From the NCBI GenBank assembly GCA_021772515.1, contig JAJFLU010000003.1, positions 1 through 64,000 of the forward strand: a stretch of DNA of 64,000 nucleotides, in the 5' to 3' direction. Each line of letters opens with the position of its first letter. Positions within the stretch are counted from its first letter, which is position 1. The notes beneath the pieces were generated by a model. The model was not told the origin of the DNA, did not search any database, and saw nothing but the letters and a program-made list of their open reading frames with translations. Positions 43,753 through 54,346 of this stretch are shown piece by piece. Both the position numbers and the translations under genes were made by a program. Source of the DNA: Opitutales bacterium (GTDB lineage: Bacteria > Verrucomicrobiota > Verrucomicrobiia > Opitutales > UBA2987).

Positions 43753-45585
43753 ATGATTTCAGTACGTTCAACACTTTGCCAATTTTCGCTTTTTTACCTG
43801 ATGCTTGCCTCTCCTTTGGGGTGGGCTGCGCCGGAAATCCTTCCGCTCTCCGAGATCGAGCCCGGAATGAAGGGTGAATGGCGCACGGTGGTCTCGGGGA
43901 CCGAGGTGGTGAGCTTCGAACTGGAGGTGCTGGGTATATCCGATAATTTCAGCGGCCCGCAACGACCGGTAATCATTTGCCAAGCCCTCGATGCGCAGAA
44001 CAAGCTGTCGGGACCGGTGGCCGGGATGAGTGGCAGCCCGGTTTATATCGGAGGAAAACTGGTGGGCGCCTACGCCTATGGGTTTACCTGGCCGAAGGAG
44101 CAGGCCATCATCGGAGTTACCCCAATCGAGCAAATGTTGGAAATTCTCGACGATTACCCAATGGAGTCCACGCGGCCACGAACCGCCGCAGCCCATGCGC
44201 GGCAGCCCTCCATGACGGGGAGCGTGGGTGAGGGCGAGAGGGCGAATTCTCTTTTGCCATTGTCGATTAGCCAGGGGATTGTGGCCGGCGAAGAGGTTTT
44301 TTTGGAAAGGCGGGAAATGGAAACCCTGCTCAAGCCATTGCCGACTCCGCTCATCGCCTCGGGGTTTTCCGAACGGGCATTGAGAGCTTTTCGCCCGCAA
44401 TTGGAGGCTTTGGGGCTGGAAGTGATGCAGGCGCCGACCGGCACGGCGGCGAGCGAGTCAGAATTTACCCTGGAGCCGGGTTCTGCAGTGGCAGCGGTGC
44501 TCATGAGTGGTGATTTCAATATGGCCGCGACCGGCACGGTGACCTATCGGGACGGGGATTCCCTTTTGGCCTTCGGGCATCCTTTTTTCCAAATGGGGTC
44601 AGCGCGGTTTCCGATGGCGGGGGCGGAAGTTATTACAATCGTTCAGTCGGTCAGCAAATCCTTTAAACTTTCCAACACCGGCCCAATGGTGGGATCTGTT
44701 TATCAGGATCGATTGACTGGCATTGCTGGAAAAATCGGCGAAATTCCGCATTTGATCGAAGTTTCGATTACCACGCGGGGGACCAATGGGGTGGTGCGGC
44801 AGTTTTCCGGGGAGTTGTTTGAACATCCTTCACTTTCTCCGATTTTCGCCTCGGTTTCTCTACTTGAATCGCTTTACCAGACGATGGAATCGAGCGAGGA
44901 ACAGACATTTTATATCGATGGCCGAGTGGAGTTGGAGGGCTATGACCCGATTGTGTTTCACGATGTAGCTTCGGGACCGACGGGGGCGCAACTTGTGGCC
45001 GATGGGTTTTGGCAAAATTATTTGAAACTTTCCAGCAACCCCTACTCAATTCCCGTTATTACAAAAATCGATTTTAATATCGAAATACGGGACGAGTGGC
45101 TTGTGAGTAGTTTGAAGGCTGTGCAAGTGGAGAATAAACGCATTCGCTCGGGGGAGGCCGTGAATTTAGCGCTCACTCTGTATAATTATCTGGATAAACC
45201 GACGCGCCAAGTGGTCAATGTGCCGATACCGGCAGGTTTGGCATCGGGGCAGGAATTGTCTATTTTGGTGGCAGATGCGACGGAAGCCGATCGGGTGGAA
45301 AGTTCCGGGCAGGCATTCGTAACATCGGTGGACGATATCGTGAGGGAGTGGAATCAGCAGCGCTCCCGGAAAAGCATTTATATAAAATTATTGCAAAAAG
45401 CTCCGGGATTAATTCTCGAAGGTGAAAAAATGCCAAATTTACCCCCATCGGTGCAGGCGCTGTACTCCTCGCCCGGAAATAATACCGTCCGCCAGCCTCT
45501 GGACGAAGTTACCCTGTGGGAGACCGAAATCGAAGTCCCCGGGGAATTTCGCGGAAACTATCGGGTTCCCATCATCCTGGAGTAG
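43753..45585 (+). CDS. Secreted SpoIVB (S55)-type peptidase domain protein
   Basis: A 610-residue exported protein (signal peptide about 1-25). Residues 35-120 show the S55 features EPGMKGEWRTVVSGTEV and GMSGSPVYIGGKLVGAY (91-107), with the serine in SGSP. Residues about 270-300 carry LAFGHPFFQMGSARFPMA, a histidine motif like that of S55. The serine motif comes before the histidine motif, the reverse of what I recall for SpoIVB itself; many Acidobacteria and PVC members share this order. A C-terminal half of beta-rich sequence is not recognised. It lies 28 bases upstream of the beta-propeller gene. Confidence 0.8.
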   Translation: MISVRSTLCQFSLFYLMLASPLGWAAPEILPLSEIEPGMKGEWRTVVSGTEVVSFELEVLGISDNFSGPQRPVIICQALDAQNKLSGPVAGMSGSPVYIGGKLVGAYAYGFTWPKEQAIIGVTPIEQMLEILDDYPMESTRPRTAAAHARQPSMTGSVGEGERANSLLPLSISQGIVAGEEVFLERREMETLLKPLPTPLIASGFSERALRAFRPQLEALGLEVMQAPTGTAASESEFTLEPGSAVAAVLMSGDFNMAATGTVTYRDGDSLLAFGHPFFQMGSARFPMAGAEVITIVQSVSKSFKLSNTGPMVGSVYQDRLTGIAGKIGEIPHLIEVSITTRGTNGVVRQFSGELFEHPSLSPIFASVSLLESLYQTMESSEEQTFYIDGRVELEGYDPIVFHDVASGPTGAQLVADGFWQNYLKLSSNPYSIPVITKIDFNIEIRDEWLVSSLKAVQVENKRIRSGEAVNLALTLYNYLDKPTRQVVNVPIPAGLASGQELSILVADATEADRVESSGQAFVTSVDDIVREWNQQRSRKSIYIKLLQKAPGLILEGEKMPNLPPSVQALYSSPGNNTVRQPLDEVTLWETEIEVPGEFRGNYRVPIILE

Positions 45586-45613
45586 CTAATTTTTGTCCCA
45601 AAAAATCTATTTT

Positions 45614-47869
45614 ATGAAAAAAACCGCAGCCCTCATAACGATCTTATTCGCGCTTCCTCTGGTTCATGGCGTTCAAACGCAATCGATACTGCACAGCGAT
45701 TACGAAGACTACATCAAGGGAGAATTTGAAAACGTATCATTGAGCAACGAGGGACATTTGGAGTTGGCACCGGCGTTGACCGAGTGGGTAGAGCTCGACG
45801 AACCGATCATATGGGCGGCAGTGGCCGATGCGGAAGGCAACCTTTATCTGGGAACCGGCAATCGGGGGAAGGTTCTCAAAGTGGATCCAGAAGGTGAAGT
45901 GACGGATTATTTCAGCCCGGAGGAAATCCTGAGCCGCACCTTGGCCCTCGATGGTGAGGGAAATCTCTATGTGGGCACCTCACCGGTGGGGCGAGTATAT
46001 CGGATAACCCCCGGCGGGCGGCCCGAGATTTACTTCGACCCGGAGGACAGTTATATATGGGATATGACCTTCGATGCGGAGGGTAATTTCTATGTGGCGA
46101 CCGGCAGCCGCGCCCGTATCTACAAGCTGCCACCGGATTTTCAGTCCGGCGACGAGGCGGATGTGTGGTTTAAAAGCGACCAAACCCACCTGACGTCGAT
46201 GACATGGGATAACGAAGGACGGCTTTTGGCGGGGAGCAGCCCGGGAGGCATCCTCTACCGTATATCGGAGGAGGGCGAGGGGTTTGCCCTCTACAACTCC
46301 GGCGCGCAGGAAATTAAGCAAATTACCGTGATGGAAGACGGCAAAATCTATTTCGCGACCTTTGAAACGAAACCCGGAAATGGAGGCAGCAATGGCTCTA
46401 AATCAAGTTCTTCATCCTCGTCCCGGGGCGAAGAAGAGCCCTTTGTGGTGAGAGCCAACGGTGGAAATAATTCCAACTCGAAAGGAAAGAAAAGAGAAAA
46501 GAAAAAAGGGCCGGTCGGAAGCGGGATAATATTTTCGATTGATGAAAGCGGGTTCGTGGAGGCGTATTGGGGACTACCCGCCGCCAATGTATTCTCTTTT
46601 GCCCAAACCTCATCGGGCGAAATGCTGGTTGGAACGAACGATAGTGGCCGCATTTATTCAGTCGTCGACCGAGGCACCTGGAAACTACTCCAGCAATCGC
46701 CCAAAGGGGGCGAGGTTTCCGTTCTTTTACCCGATCCCGCGAATGAGGGAGACCTGTTGGTCATCACGAGTAATCCGGCCAGAATTTACCGGATTGAAGC
46801 TGAACAAGAGGATGACGGCATATTTACTTCGACACCGATTGATGTAGGGCAAATCGCCCAATGGGGCAATTTGCACGCCATGATTGGCGGCAGCGGGGCC
46901 ACCTTTCGGACCCGCAGCGGCAATACCGATGAGCCGGACGAAACCTGGGCTCCGTGGGCAGAGGTCGTCGATTCGGGAAAAGGGAACCTCTACTCGACGG
47001 AAAGCCCCAACGCCCGTTTTTTGCAGTATGAAATTACATTTGCCGGAAAGGGCGAAGCCGAAGCAGAGGAAGACGCCGACGAAATGAAGGAAAGCTCCGG
47101 CAGCGTCCGTCAGGTGCGGCTGTTTTTTCAGACCAGAAATGCCAGTCCCGTAATTGCGAGCATTCAGGTGGTCCCGGCGGGGTATGAATTACTCAAAGCG
47201 GTAGCCAACATCCCGAATATCGATCTGAAAAATTTTATTGAAGAGAGGCAGCCGCAAAAATTTCTTCAAAAACCACCTGCCCGGCATCAGTTGAAATCGA
47301 TGAGAGAGGAAGGATTGATGACCATCGCCTGGAAAGCCTATGATCCCAATGGCGACAGTCTGGAATACGGGTTGGGCATCAAGGGAGTGGAGGCTGCGGA
47401 CTGGATTACTCTGGCAGAAGATTTGGAGGAGCCCGTTTATAGTTTTAACACGCGGGGATTTGTGGACGGGTATTATCAGGTCAAGGTAACGGTCTCGGAC
47501 CATCCCGGCAACGATTCCGAAAAAGCCCGGACCGGGGAAAAATTCAGCGAGATGTTTCTGGTCGATAATTCACCGCCCGAAATCGAAATTATCGAGTCCC
47601 CGGATGAAACAGGAAGTGATGATGGAACCGAAACCATCCGTTTCAAGGCTGCTGATGCCCTGAGTGTTTTGCGGGCCGTTTATTATACCCTGGATGGCCA
47701 AAAGGCGTTGTCGCTGCGGCCCATGGACGGACTTTTCGACGATTTGGAGGAGACCTTTACGCTTGAACTTGAGGAGCTCGATGCCGGGCCGCATAGTTTG
47801 ATACTGGAAGCCTTCGACGAAAATGGCCGGGCCACTGTATTGTCTTTAACAATCGGTGGTGATGACTAA
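45614..47869 (+). CDS. Secreted beta-propeller protein with low-complexity insert
   Basis: A 751-residue exported protein (signal peptide about 1-19; ATG 45614). Residues 40-260 are propeller blades built of repeats such as DAEGNLYLGTGNRGKVLKVDP and DGEGNLYVGTSPVGRVYRIT (each given here only in part). A Ser/Gly/Asn/Lys-rich stretch around 255-300 interrupts the propeller, followed by more blades to about 400. The C-terminal part is beta-sandwich-like with PVYSFNTRGFVDGYYQVKV. No catalytic site recognised. Expected in the periplasm or on the surface, probably working with the upstream S55-domain protein. Confidence 0.75.
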   Translation: MKKTAALITILFALPLVHGVQTQSILHSDYEDYIKGEFENVSLSNEGHLELAPALTEWVELDEPIIWAAVADAEGNLYLGTGNRGKVLKVDPEGEVTDYFSPEEILSRTLALDGEGNLYVGTSPVGRVYRITPGGRPEIYFDPEDSYIWDMTFDAEGNFYVATGSRARIYKLPPDFQSGDEADVWFKSDQTHLTSMTWDNEGRLLAGSSPGGILYRISEEGEGFALYNSGAQEIKQITVMEDGKIYFATFETKPGNGGSNGSKSSSSSSSRGEEEPFVVRANGGNNSNSKGKKREKKKGPVGSGIIFSIDESGFVEAYWGLPAANVFSFAQTSSGEMLVGTNDSGRIYSVVDRGTWKLLQQSPKGGEVSVLLPDPANEGDLLVITSNPARIYRIEAEQEDDGIFTSTPIDVGQIAQWGNLHAMIGGSGATFRTRSGNTDEPDETWAPWAEVVDSGKGNLYSTESPNARFLQYEITFAGKGEAEAEEDADEMKESSGSVRQVRLFFQTRNASPVIASIQVVPAGYELLKAVANIPNIDLKNFIEERQPQKFLQKPPARHQLKSMREEGLMTIAWKAYDPNGDSLEYGLGIKGVEAADWITLAEDLEEPVYSFNTRGFVDGYYQVKVTVSDHPGNDSEKARTGEKFSEMFLVDNSPPEIEIIESPDETGSDDGTETIRFKAADALSVLRAVYYTLDGQKALSLRPMDGLFDDLEETFTLELEELDAGPHSLILEAFDENGRATVLSLTIGGDD

Positions 47870-47970
47870 AGCGGCGCGGCTTCCTTCAATCGGGCAGCGA
47901 AAATAAAAATTTTCGGGCTTGTTTCGCCGAGAATAGGCCGTTTTCATCTCTGCCCTTTCCTCTTTTTGCT

Positions 47971-50156
<2,186 letters not shown>

Positions 50157-50212
50157 TCGCATTTATTTGCGTGGGCGCGGGCGCGGGTGTTGCGCCGTAG
50201 TATGTGAGCTTT

Positions 50213-50680
50213 ATGAAAACAAAAAAGGTTGATCTGAATTCGATGATATTAAATTACAAACGCTTGTTGGGTTTATTTGGGATCGGGGCCGTTATTGTCC
50301 TTTTGGGATTGCAGGTTCCGGTGAGTGGCAAGGTGGTTGAAGAAACCGAGGGGGCGAGAATTTTTCGCTATAACCCCGAAATGGTCGCTATGGATTTGAT
50401 TGAAACGCGGCTTTTTTTCGGTCTATCGCGACGTGAGGGCGATTCCTTTGTCGTGATAACTTCAGAAGAGTGGGAATCCTTTTTGAAGGATACCGTTAGC
50501 CTTTATTTTGAGTCCTTTACCGTTTATGATGCCGTGGGAAACTTTCGCGGGTCGCGTGAGGACACTAAAATCTTAATGCTCCTGCATGAGGGTGGCGCCG
50601 ATGAGGGGAAGATTCGCGCCATCGCAACGGCGTATGTCAAACGCTTTGAACAGGAAGGGGTTTTGCGGATCGACCGCTAA
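50213..50680 (+). CDS. DUF3574-family small secreted protein
   Basis: A 155-residue protein. From the ATG at 50213 it has a basic N-terminus, one hydrophobic stretch (about 20-38, GLFGIGAVIVLLGLQ) that acts as signal or anchor, and then a domain matching DUF3574: ETRLFFGLSRREG, EEWESFLKDTVS, then DAVGNFRG and TKILMLLHEGG. Function of the family is unknown; members are often small exported proteins. A GTG start three codons earlier is possible. It ends four bases from the convergent phoD stop. Confidence 0.75.
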   Translation: MKTKKVDLNSMILNYKRLLGLFGIGAVIVLLGLQVPVSGKVVEETEGARIFRYNPEMVAMDLIETRLFFGLSRREGDSFVVITSEEWESFLKDTVSLYFESFTVYDAVGNFRGSREDTKILMLLHEGGADEGKIRAIATAYVKRFEQEGVLRIDR

Positions 50681-50684
50681 CCTA

Positions 50685-52187
50685 CTATCGTTGTTGAATC
50701 TGTAGATCCCGCGCGCGGAAGTTCCAGAGATCGGCCACTTCGTTTTCTTTGCCCCCGGCTTTACCGTTGAGAAGTTTGCCGTCGGTGTCGTAGATTTTGA
50801 CCGTCATTACGCGGTCGCCCATTTTACCTGTGAATTCGAGAACTGCGAAGTTTCTCTGGGTGATGTAGTCTTTGTCGGTGTCGGGGAAAATATCGACGCG
50901 GTGTGAATTATCGGGCGGGGCTGAATTCACCCTGGAAGTGAGGGGTGAGATGGTGAGGTCGTAAAAAGGGTATTGGCCCTTGATTTCATCTCCCCGGCTG
51001 TCTGAGGTGCGCGTTTCGCGGCTTAATTCGGTGAAGTGCATGTCACCACTGAGGAAGATTACGCCGTCGATGTGGTTGGCCATGATTTGGTCCATGAGGT
51101 AGTTCCATTCCTCTGAATACTGGCGGAAAATTTCGTGGTTGGGGGCATCGCTGAGAAACTGGTTGCCGCCCATGATAATATTGAAGGAACTGGGCTGGTA
51201 ATTCATGTGGCTCTGGTTATAGCGGAGGGTGTCTATGAGCCAGTCCACCTGCTGTTTGCCGAAGTGATTTTTGGGGCGTCCAAAAGGTTCGGTCTCGACA
51301 TCCTCGTACGTCCGGAAGGTTCGGTTGTCAAGGAGGTAAAAATTAACATCGCCCCAGTTGAAAAAGGAGAAAACGCCGGGGAGCTCGGGCATTCCGTAGG
51401 TGGGATTCCCCCAAAAAAGTTTATAGGCTTCAGTGGTGATTGCCCTGTTGAAAAACTCCGCGCCGGCGTTGTCGGGGCCGTAATCATGGTCGTCCCAAAT
51501 GGCGTAGTTGTGGGTGTTGGCGAGGAGGGCGCGCATATGGGGAAGGGCGCGGGTATGGCCGTTGCGGTGAAAAACTCCGGTGCGGGTGGCCCAATCGGCC
51601 TCGCGCAGGTAAATGTTGTCCCCCAGCCAGAGCATCAAGTCGGGGTGTTTTTCATAAATGGACTCGAATATTTCGTAATCGCCCCCGTAGGCGGGAACAT
51701 AGCCCCAGTTGTAGCCGTCCTCTGTGACGAAAGAGCAACTGCCGAGCGCCACGGTGAAATCGGGCGGCTGATTTTCGGGGGTGTCACGCCACCTTTTTTT
51801 GGCCTGAAAGCGCAGGGGAATGGAGCCCGTTTTCTTGCCGTAGCCTTCTCTGAACTGCGGGGTTATCTCCTCACCATCGACAAACACCGCGTAATCGTAA
51901 ACATCACCTTCATGCACATCATCGGCAATGCATTTTGCGATGAAAGCGTTTTCGGAGAGGGTGAGGATGGGTTTGGTTTTGCGGATATTTTCGGGTTGAT
52001 CCGGTTTCCAGTAATGGACCTCAACCGCGGCGGGTTCGTCCGTCTGCACCCAGATGAGCACCTCCTCCATTTCACTGTAGCCGAGCATGGGCCCGGATTT
52101 AATCCAGGCTGCTGACAGGATTGGCGTTACAATTATGAAACCGATTCCCAATAAACCGGATAGGCTGATGATTTTTGATATCCTCAT
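50685..52187 (-). CDS. phoD: PhoD-family alkaline phosphatase/phosphodiesterase
   Basis: A 500-residue exported metallo-phosphoesterase. The signal-like hydrophobic stretch covers about 8-27. An Ig-like N-terminal domain (about 30-130) is followed by the catalytic domain with LGSCSF including C151, LGDNIY (188-193), WDDHDYGPDN (231-240) and FLSGDMHFTEL. These are the iron/calcium ligands of PhoD, which hydrolyses phosphomonoesters and diesters at the cell surface. The ATG at 52187 is preferred over a TTG two codons earlier. No Pho-box was identified. Confidence 0.92.
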   Translation of the reverse strand: MRISKIISLSGLLGIGFIIVTPILSAAWIKSGPMLGYSEMEEVLIWVQTDEPAAVEVHYWKPDQPENIRKTKPILTLSENAFIAKCIADDVHEGDVYDYAVFVDGEEITPQFREGYGKKTGSIPLRFQAKKRWRDTPENQPPDFTVALGSCSFVTEDGYNWGYVPAYGGDYEIFESIYEKHPDLMLWLGDNIYLREADWATRTGVFHRNGHTRALPHMRALLANTHNYAIWDDHDYGPDNAGAEFFNRAITTEAYKLFWGNPTYGMPELPGVFSFFNWGDVNFYLLDNRTFRTYEDVETEPFGRPKNHFGKQQVDWLIDTLRYNQSHMNYQPSSFNIIMGGNQFLSDAPNHEIFRQYSEEWNYLMDQIMANHIDGVIFLSGDMHFTELSRETRTSDSRGDEIKGQYPFYDLTISPLTSRVNSAPPDNSHRVDIFPDTDKDYITQRNFAVLEFTGKMGDRVMTVKIYDTDGKLLNGKAGGKENEVADLWNFRARDLQIQQR

Positions 52188-52269
52188 AAACAATAGATAG
52201 ATAAATGGAAGGGAGGGAGGATTCTAGCGTATCATCGGGTGTATAGTCCAGCCCGAAACCCGGAGCCGA

Positions 52270-52590
52270 TCAACGATAGTCTTCGCGGATTGGGTAAAAC
52301 ACATCAATGATGCGGCAGGCGGTGATAGCCTTGCCCGAGTGAAGGGCGTTCGGCGGTATGACGGCTATCGATCCGCTGTTCAGCAAATGGGATTCGCCGT
52401 CGATTATCAACTCGATCTCGCCGCTGATGACATTGGCAACCTGTTCATGGGGGTGGGAATGCTCGGGCAGCTCGGCGCCTTCTTCAATATCCCAATGGGC
52501 AAAGGTCATGAATTCTGAATGGACAAATTTGCCGAGAAAGCCGGGCATCGGCTCGCGACCTTGAATTTTTGTGAGCTCTTGTACTGGCAT
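52270..52590 (-). CDS. Single-domain cupin protein
   Basis: A 106-residue cupin. The metal-binding first motif reads LPEHSHPHEQVANVISGE, with histidines in HSHPH and glutamate in the E-Q position, and the second motif NALHSGKA contains the last histidine. It should bind one divalent metal; the substrate is unknown. gaggaaa forms a good ribosome-binding site eight bases ahead of the ATG. It follows the DUF985 cupin by 26 bases, so the two are probably cotranscribed. Confidence 0.85.
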   Translation of the reverse strand: MPVQELTKIQGREPMPGFLGKFVHSEFMTFAHWDIEEGAELPEHSHPHEQVANVISGEIELIIDGESHLLNSGSIAVIPPNALHSGKAITACRIIDVFYPIREDYR

Positions 52591-52616
52591 GGTGTTTTCC
52601 TCGATTGTATTGATGA

Positions 52617-53132
52617 TTAACGGACTCTGGATTCGATCTGTTCACGGAATGCCGGATATTTTTTGCAAAGTTCCTCTATTGCTCCGAGAGCAAAATCGTC
52701 CCATTCGAAAGAGGGGGCCATTGTTGTGCCAATAAAGGAATAGCCGTGGCTGCCGTTAGGGATCGGAAATGAGCCCTGCCAAACTCCCTTTTGGACGACT
52801 TTTTGGGGTCTCATTCCTGTTGCCAAATCGTTGCCGAGAAGGAAAATCTCCCCTGAGCCATCGGGGTTGAGCAAAAGCATTTCGAGGGGATCACCACCGT
52901 AGAAATGGTAAACCTCATCGGTTTCGAGGATGTGCATGGCGGAGAAATCCTCGGCGGTCAGCAGCGCGTAGATAGCGGTTGAAAAGGGCATATCCTTTTC
53001 ATAACGCTCTGGTAGTGCGCTGACGGGAATATTCTCCGGGCATACATAGGATTGCGTGAAATGACCCCCCTCCAGAGGCAGTGGCTCCAACCCGAGCAAT
53101 TCAATAATTTCCTGTGATGTCATGCGATGCAT
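52617..53132 (-). CDS. DUF985-family cupin protein
   Basis: A 171-residue cupin of the DUF985 type: EGGHFTQSYVCPENIPV near the start, then ETDEVYHFYGGDPLEMLLLNPDG and the LLGNDLATGMRPQKVVQKGVWQ segment (parts given). The conserved glutamate-histidine pair is in DEVYHF. Members include GTP-binding-like or sugar-nucleotide cupins of unknown function. ATG at 53132 with a second ATG three codons later. Upstream is the repeat hub at 53.1-54.3 kb. Confidence 0.85.
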   Translation of the reverse strand: MHRMTSQEIIELLGLEPLPLEGGHFTQSYVCPENIPVSALPERYEKDMPFSTAIYALLTAEDFSAMHILETDEVYHFYGGDPLEMLLLNPDGSGEIFLLGNDLATGMRPQKVVQKGVWQGSFPIPNGSHGYSFIGTTMAPSFEWDDFALGAIEELCKKYPAFREQIESRVR

Positions 53133-53177
53133 TACAGGCTAACAGAGGAGTATTTTCAAAGAAAAAGTTATTTGATG

Positions 53178-53244
53178 AAGAGGATGCTGGATGTAGGATG
53201 GGGAAAGAGGATGCTGGATGCTGGATGCTGGATGCTTGATGGGG
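53178..53244. repeat. Tandem gatgctg repeat
   Basis: Short tandem units of atgctgg in two blocks (one at 53180-53192, four units at about 53209-53240) between gagga and ggggg borders. It is a simple-sequence tract likely to vary in copy number. Confidence 0.7.
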
Positions 53245-53284
53245 GGAAGAGCGGAGAGGAAGATTATTTGGATTTGTTTTGGTT

Positions 53285-53425
53285 TCTTGGGTGTTTTTGG
53301 GTTAAAAATTGGGTTTTTGATGTGACATTATGTCCCGGTTTTGGGCTTTTTGGGGTGTTTTTGGTGTTTTTTATAGTCCGCGCAGCCAACGCAGCCAACG
53401 CAGCACGCGCAGCCAACGCAGTCAT
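53285..53425 (-). repeat. Dispersed repeat, copy 2, with tandem cgcagccaa units
   Basis: Positions 53357-53395 are the exact reverse complement of 158-196. On the right are three copies of cgcagccaa (53381-53389, 53390-53398, 53408-53416) separated by a degenerate unit. The left part has G/T-rich units corresponding to the A/C-rich part of copy 1. Confidence 0.85.
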
Positions 53426-53509
53426 TGCGGGTTTTCGGAAACTGTGTTAAAGTGATGACAGTTGCTAGAAGTTTCATCCAGATTCTGCCAGTAGCCGTTG
53501 TTCTTTGTA

Positions 53510-53783
53510 GAACCTATCTCAAATTTGAAGATGAATGATGTTTGTAGCGCCACGGGGGCAGATGCCAGGCGGATTTGCACCACGATGGGCTAGAAGCCCT
53601 TCGGGTGCAAACCAACGCCGCAGGTGCCGCCATGCCGCACAAATCCTTCGGACAGAGGCAATTATGGTTTTGAGCGGCGTTCCGACGGGTCAGCAGGGCT
53701 TCTAGCCCAGTTAGTCCCGTCGCGCCTTGCTCAAAATAGATAATTGCTCTCTGCATCATCATCTTCGAATTTGAGATAGGTTC
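53510..53783. mobile_element. MITE-like element with 30-base terminal inverted repeats
   Basis: The ends at 53510-53540 (gaacctatctcaaattt, then gaagatgaatgatg) and 53754-53783 (catcatcatcttcg, then aatttgagataggttc) are inverted repeats with one mismatch and one indel. The 215-base interior has no coding sequence but holds hairpins around gggctagaagccc (53589-53601) and its complement agggcttctagccc (53695-53708). A single end, gagataggttc, recurs at 57242-57252 just after the PhyH-type gene. No transposase is nearby and no clear target duplication is visible, so it would be a non-autonomous element or a structured repeat. Confidence 0.6.
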
Positions 53784-54281
53784 GAGTTTATTTCCGGTTA
53801 TATATCGCCGCAATCGCGCCGTTTTTTTTTTCCTCAAATGGTGAGCATTCAGGCATGGAATCACGTCCATCTATTTAATAGGGGACGAAGAGGAAACCCA
53901 AGACGAAGACTTATGAAAAGCGGACTTATTTCGCGTTATTTCATCTTGTTTGGGAGCGGGGGATTGGCGTTTTGATTGAAGGGCTTGACAGCGCTGCCGA
54001 TATAGACCAGAAGAGAGATTCTCTTTTTTAAAGAAGAAGAAGACCAATGATCGCTGATCAAAAATTGTTACCCGCCGCGCTTAGCGCCATCCTGCGACTC
54101 CTCCCCTGAGGGGGATGCATCGTATATACATATATTGGTTTTCTGTACCCCTTTTACCCGGGGTGTGTTCGTATTCGTTTTCAGAAGCGATTGGTAACAC
54201 TTGTATGCTGAAGCCAGATTGGAAATCTCTCTTTCGATTTAACCAATTATTTTTAACCACAGATAATTTTTAATACTTTTT

Positions 54282-54303
54282 TTTAACCACGGATTACACA
54301 GAT
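54282..54303 (-). repeat. ATCCGTGG-type repeat, inverted short copy
   Basis: The reverse complement reads atctgtgtaatccgtggttaaa in part; 21 of 22 positions match the core of copies A and B near the left edge of the window. A degenerate neighbour (ttttaaccacagat) lies at 54251-54264. Confidence 0.75.
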
Positions 54304-54346
54304 AATTTCTAGAACTTTTGATTTTTACTCCCAACCATTTTTACCA

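Larger units (their letters stand above)
53133..54346. other. Repeat-rich intergenic hub, no gene
   Basis: About 1.2 kb without a convincing gene. It contains a tandem repeat (53178-53244), the second copy of the dispersed repeat (53285-53425), a MITE-like element (53510-53783), a weak hairpin near 54148-54165 (acccc/ggggt), and an inverted ATCCGTGG-type repeat (54282-54303). A 118-codon open frame that crosses the MITE-like element consists of the hairpin repeats and is not a gene. The leuA promoter must lie at the right end. Confidence 0.7.

Noticed and set aside
51135..52115. 326-codon plus-strand frame inside phoD
   Set aside because: Antisense to the PhoD catalytic motifs; Gly/Val-rich shadow composition.
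53381..53416. Short spaced cgcagccaa repeats as a CRISPR
   Set aside because: Units are nine bases, nearly adjacent, without spacers of uniform length or cas genes.
53514..53870. 118-codon minus-strand frame in the repeat hub
   Set aside because: Runs through the hairpins of the MITE-like element; arginine-rich composition without structure.
54148..54165. Hairpin acccc/ggggt as a leuA attenuator
   Set aside because: Only five pairs, no leader peptide rich in leucine codons and no T-run.
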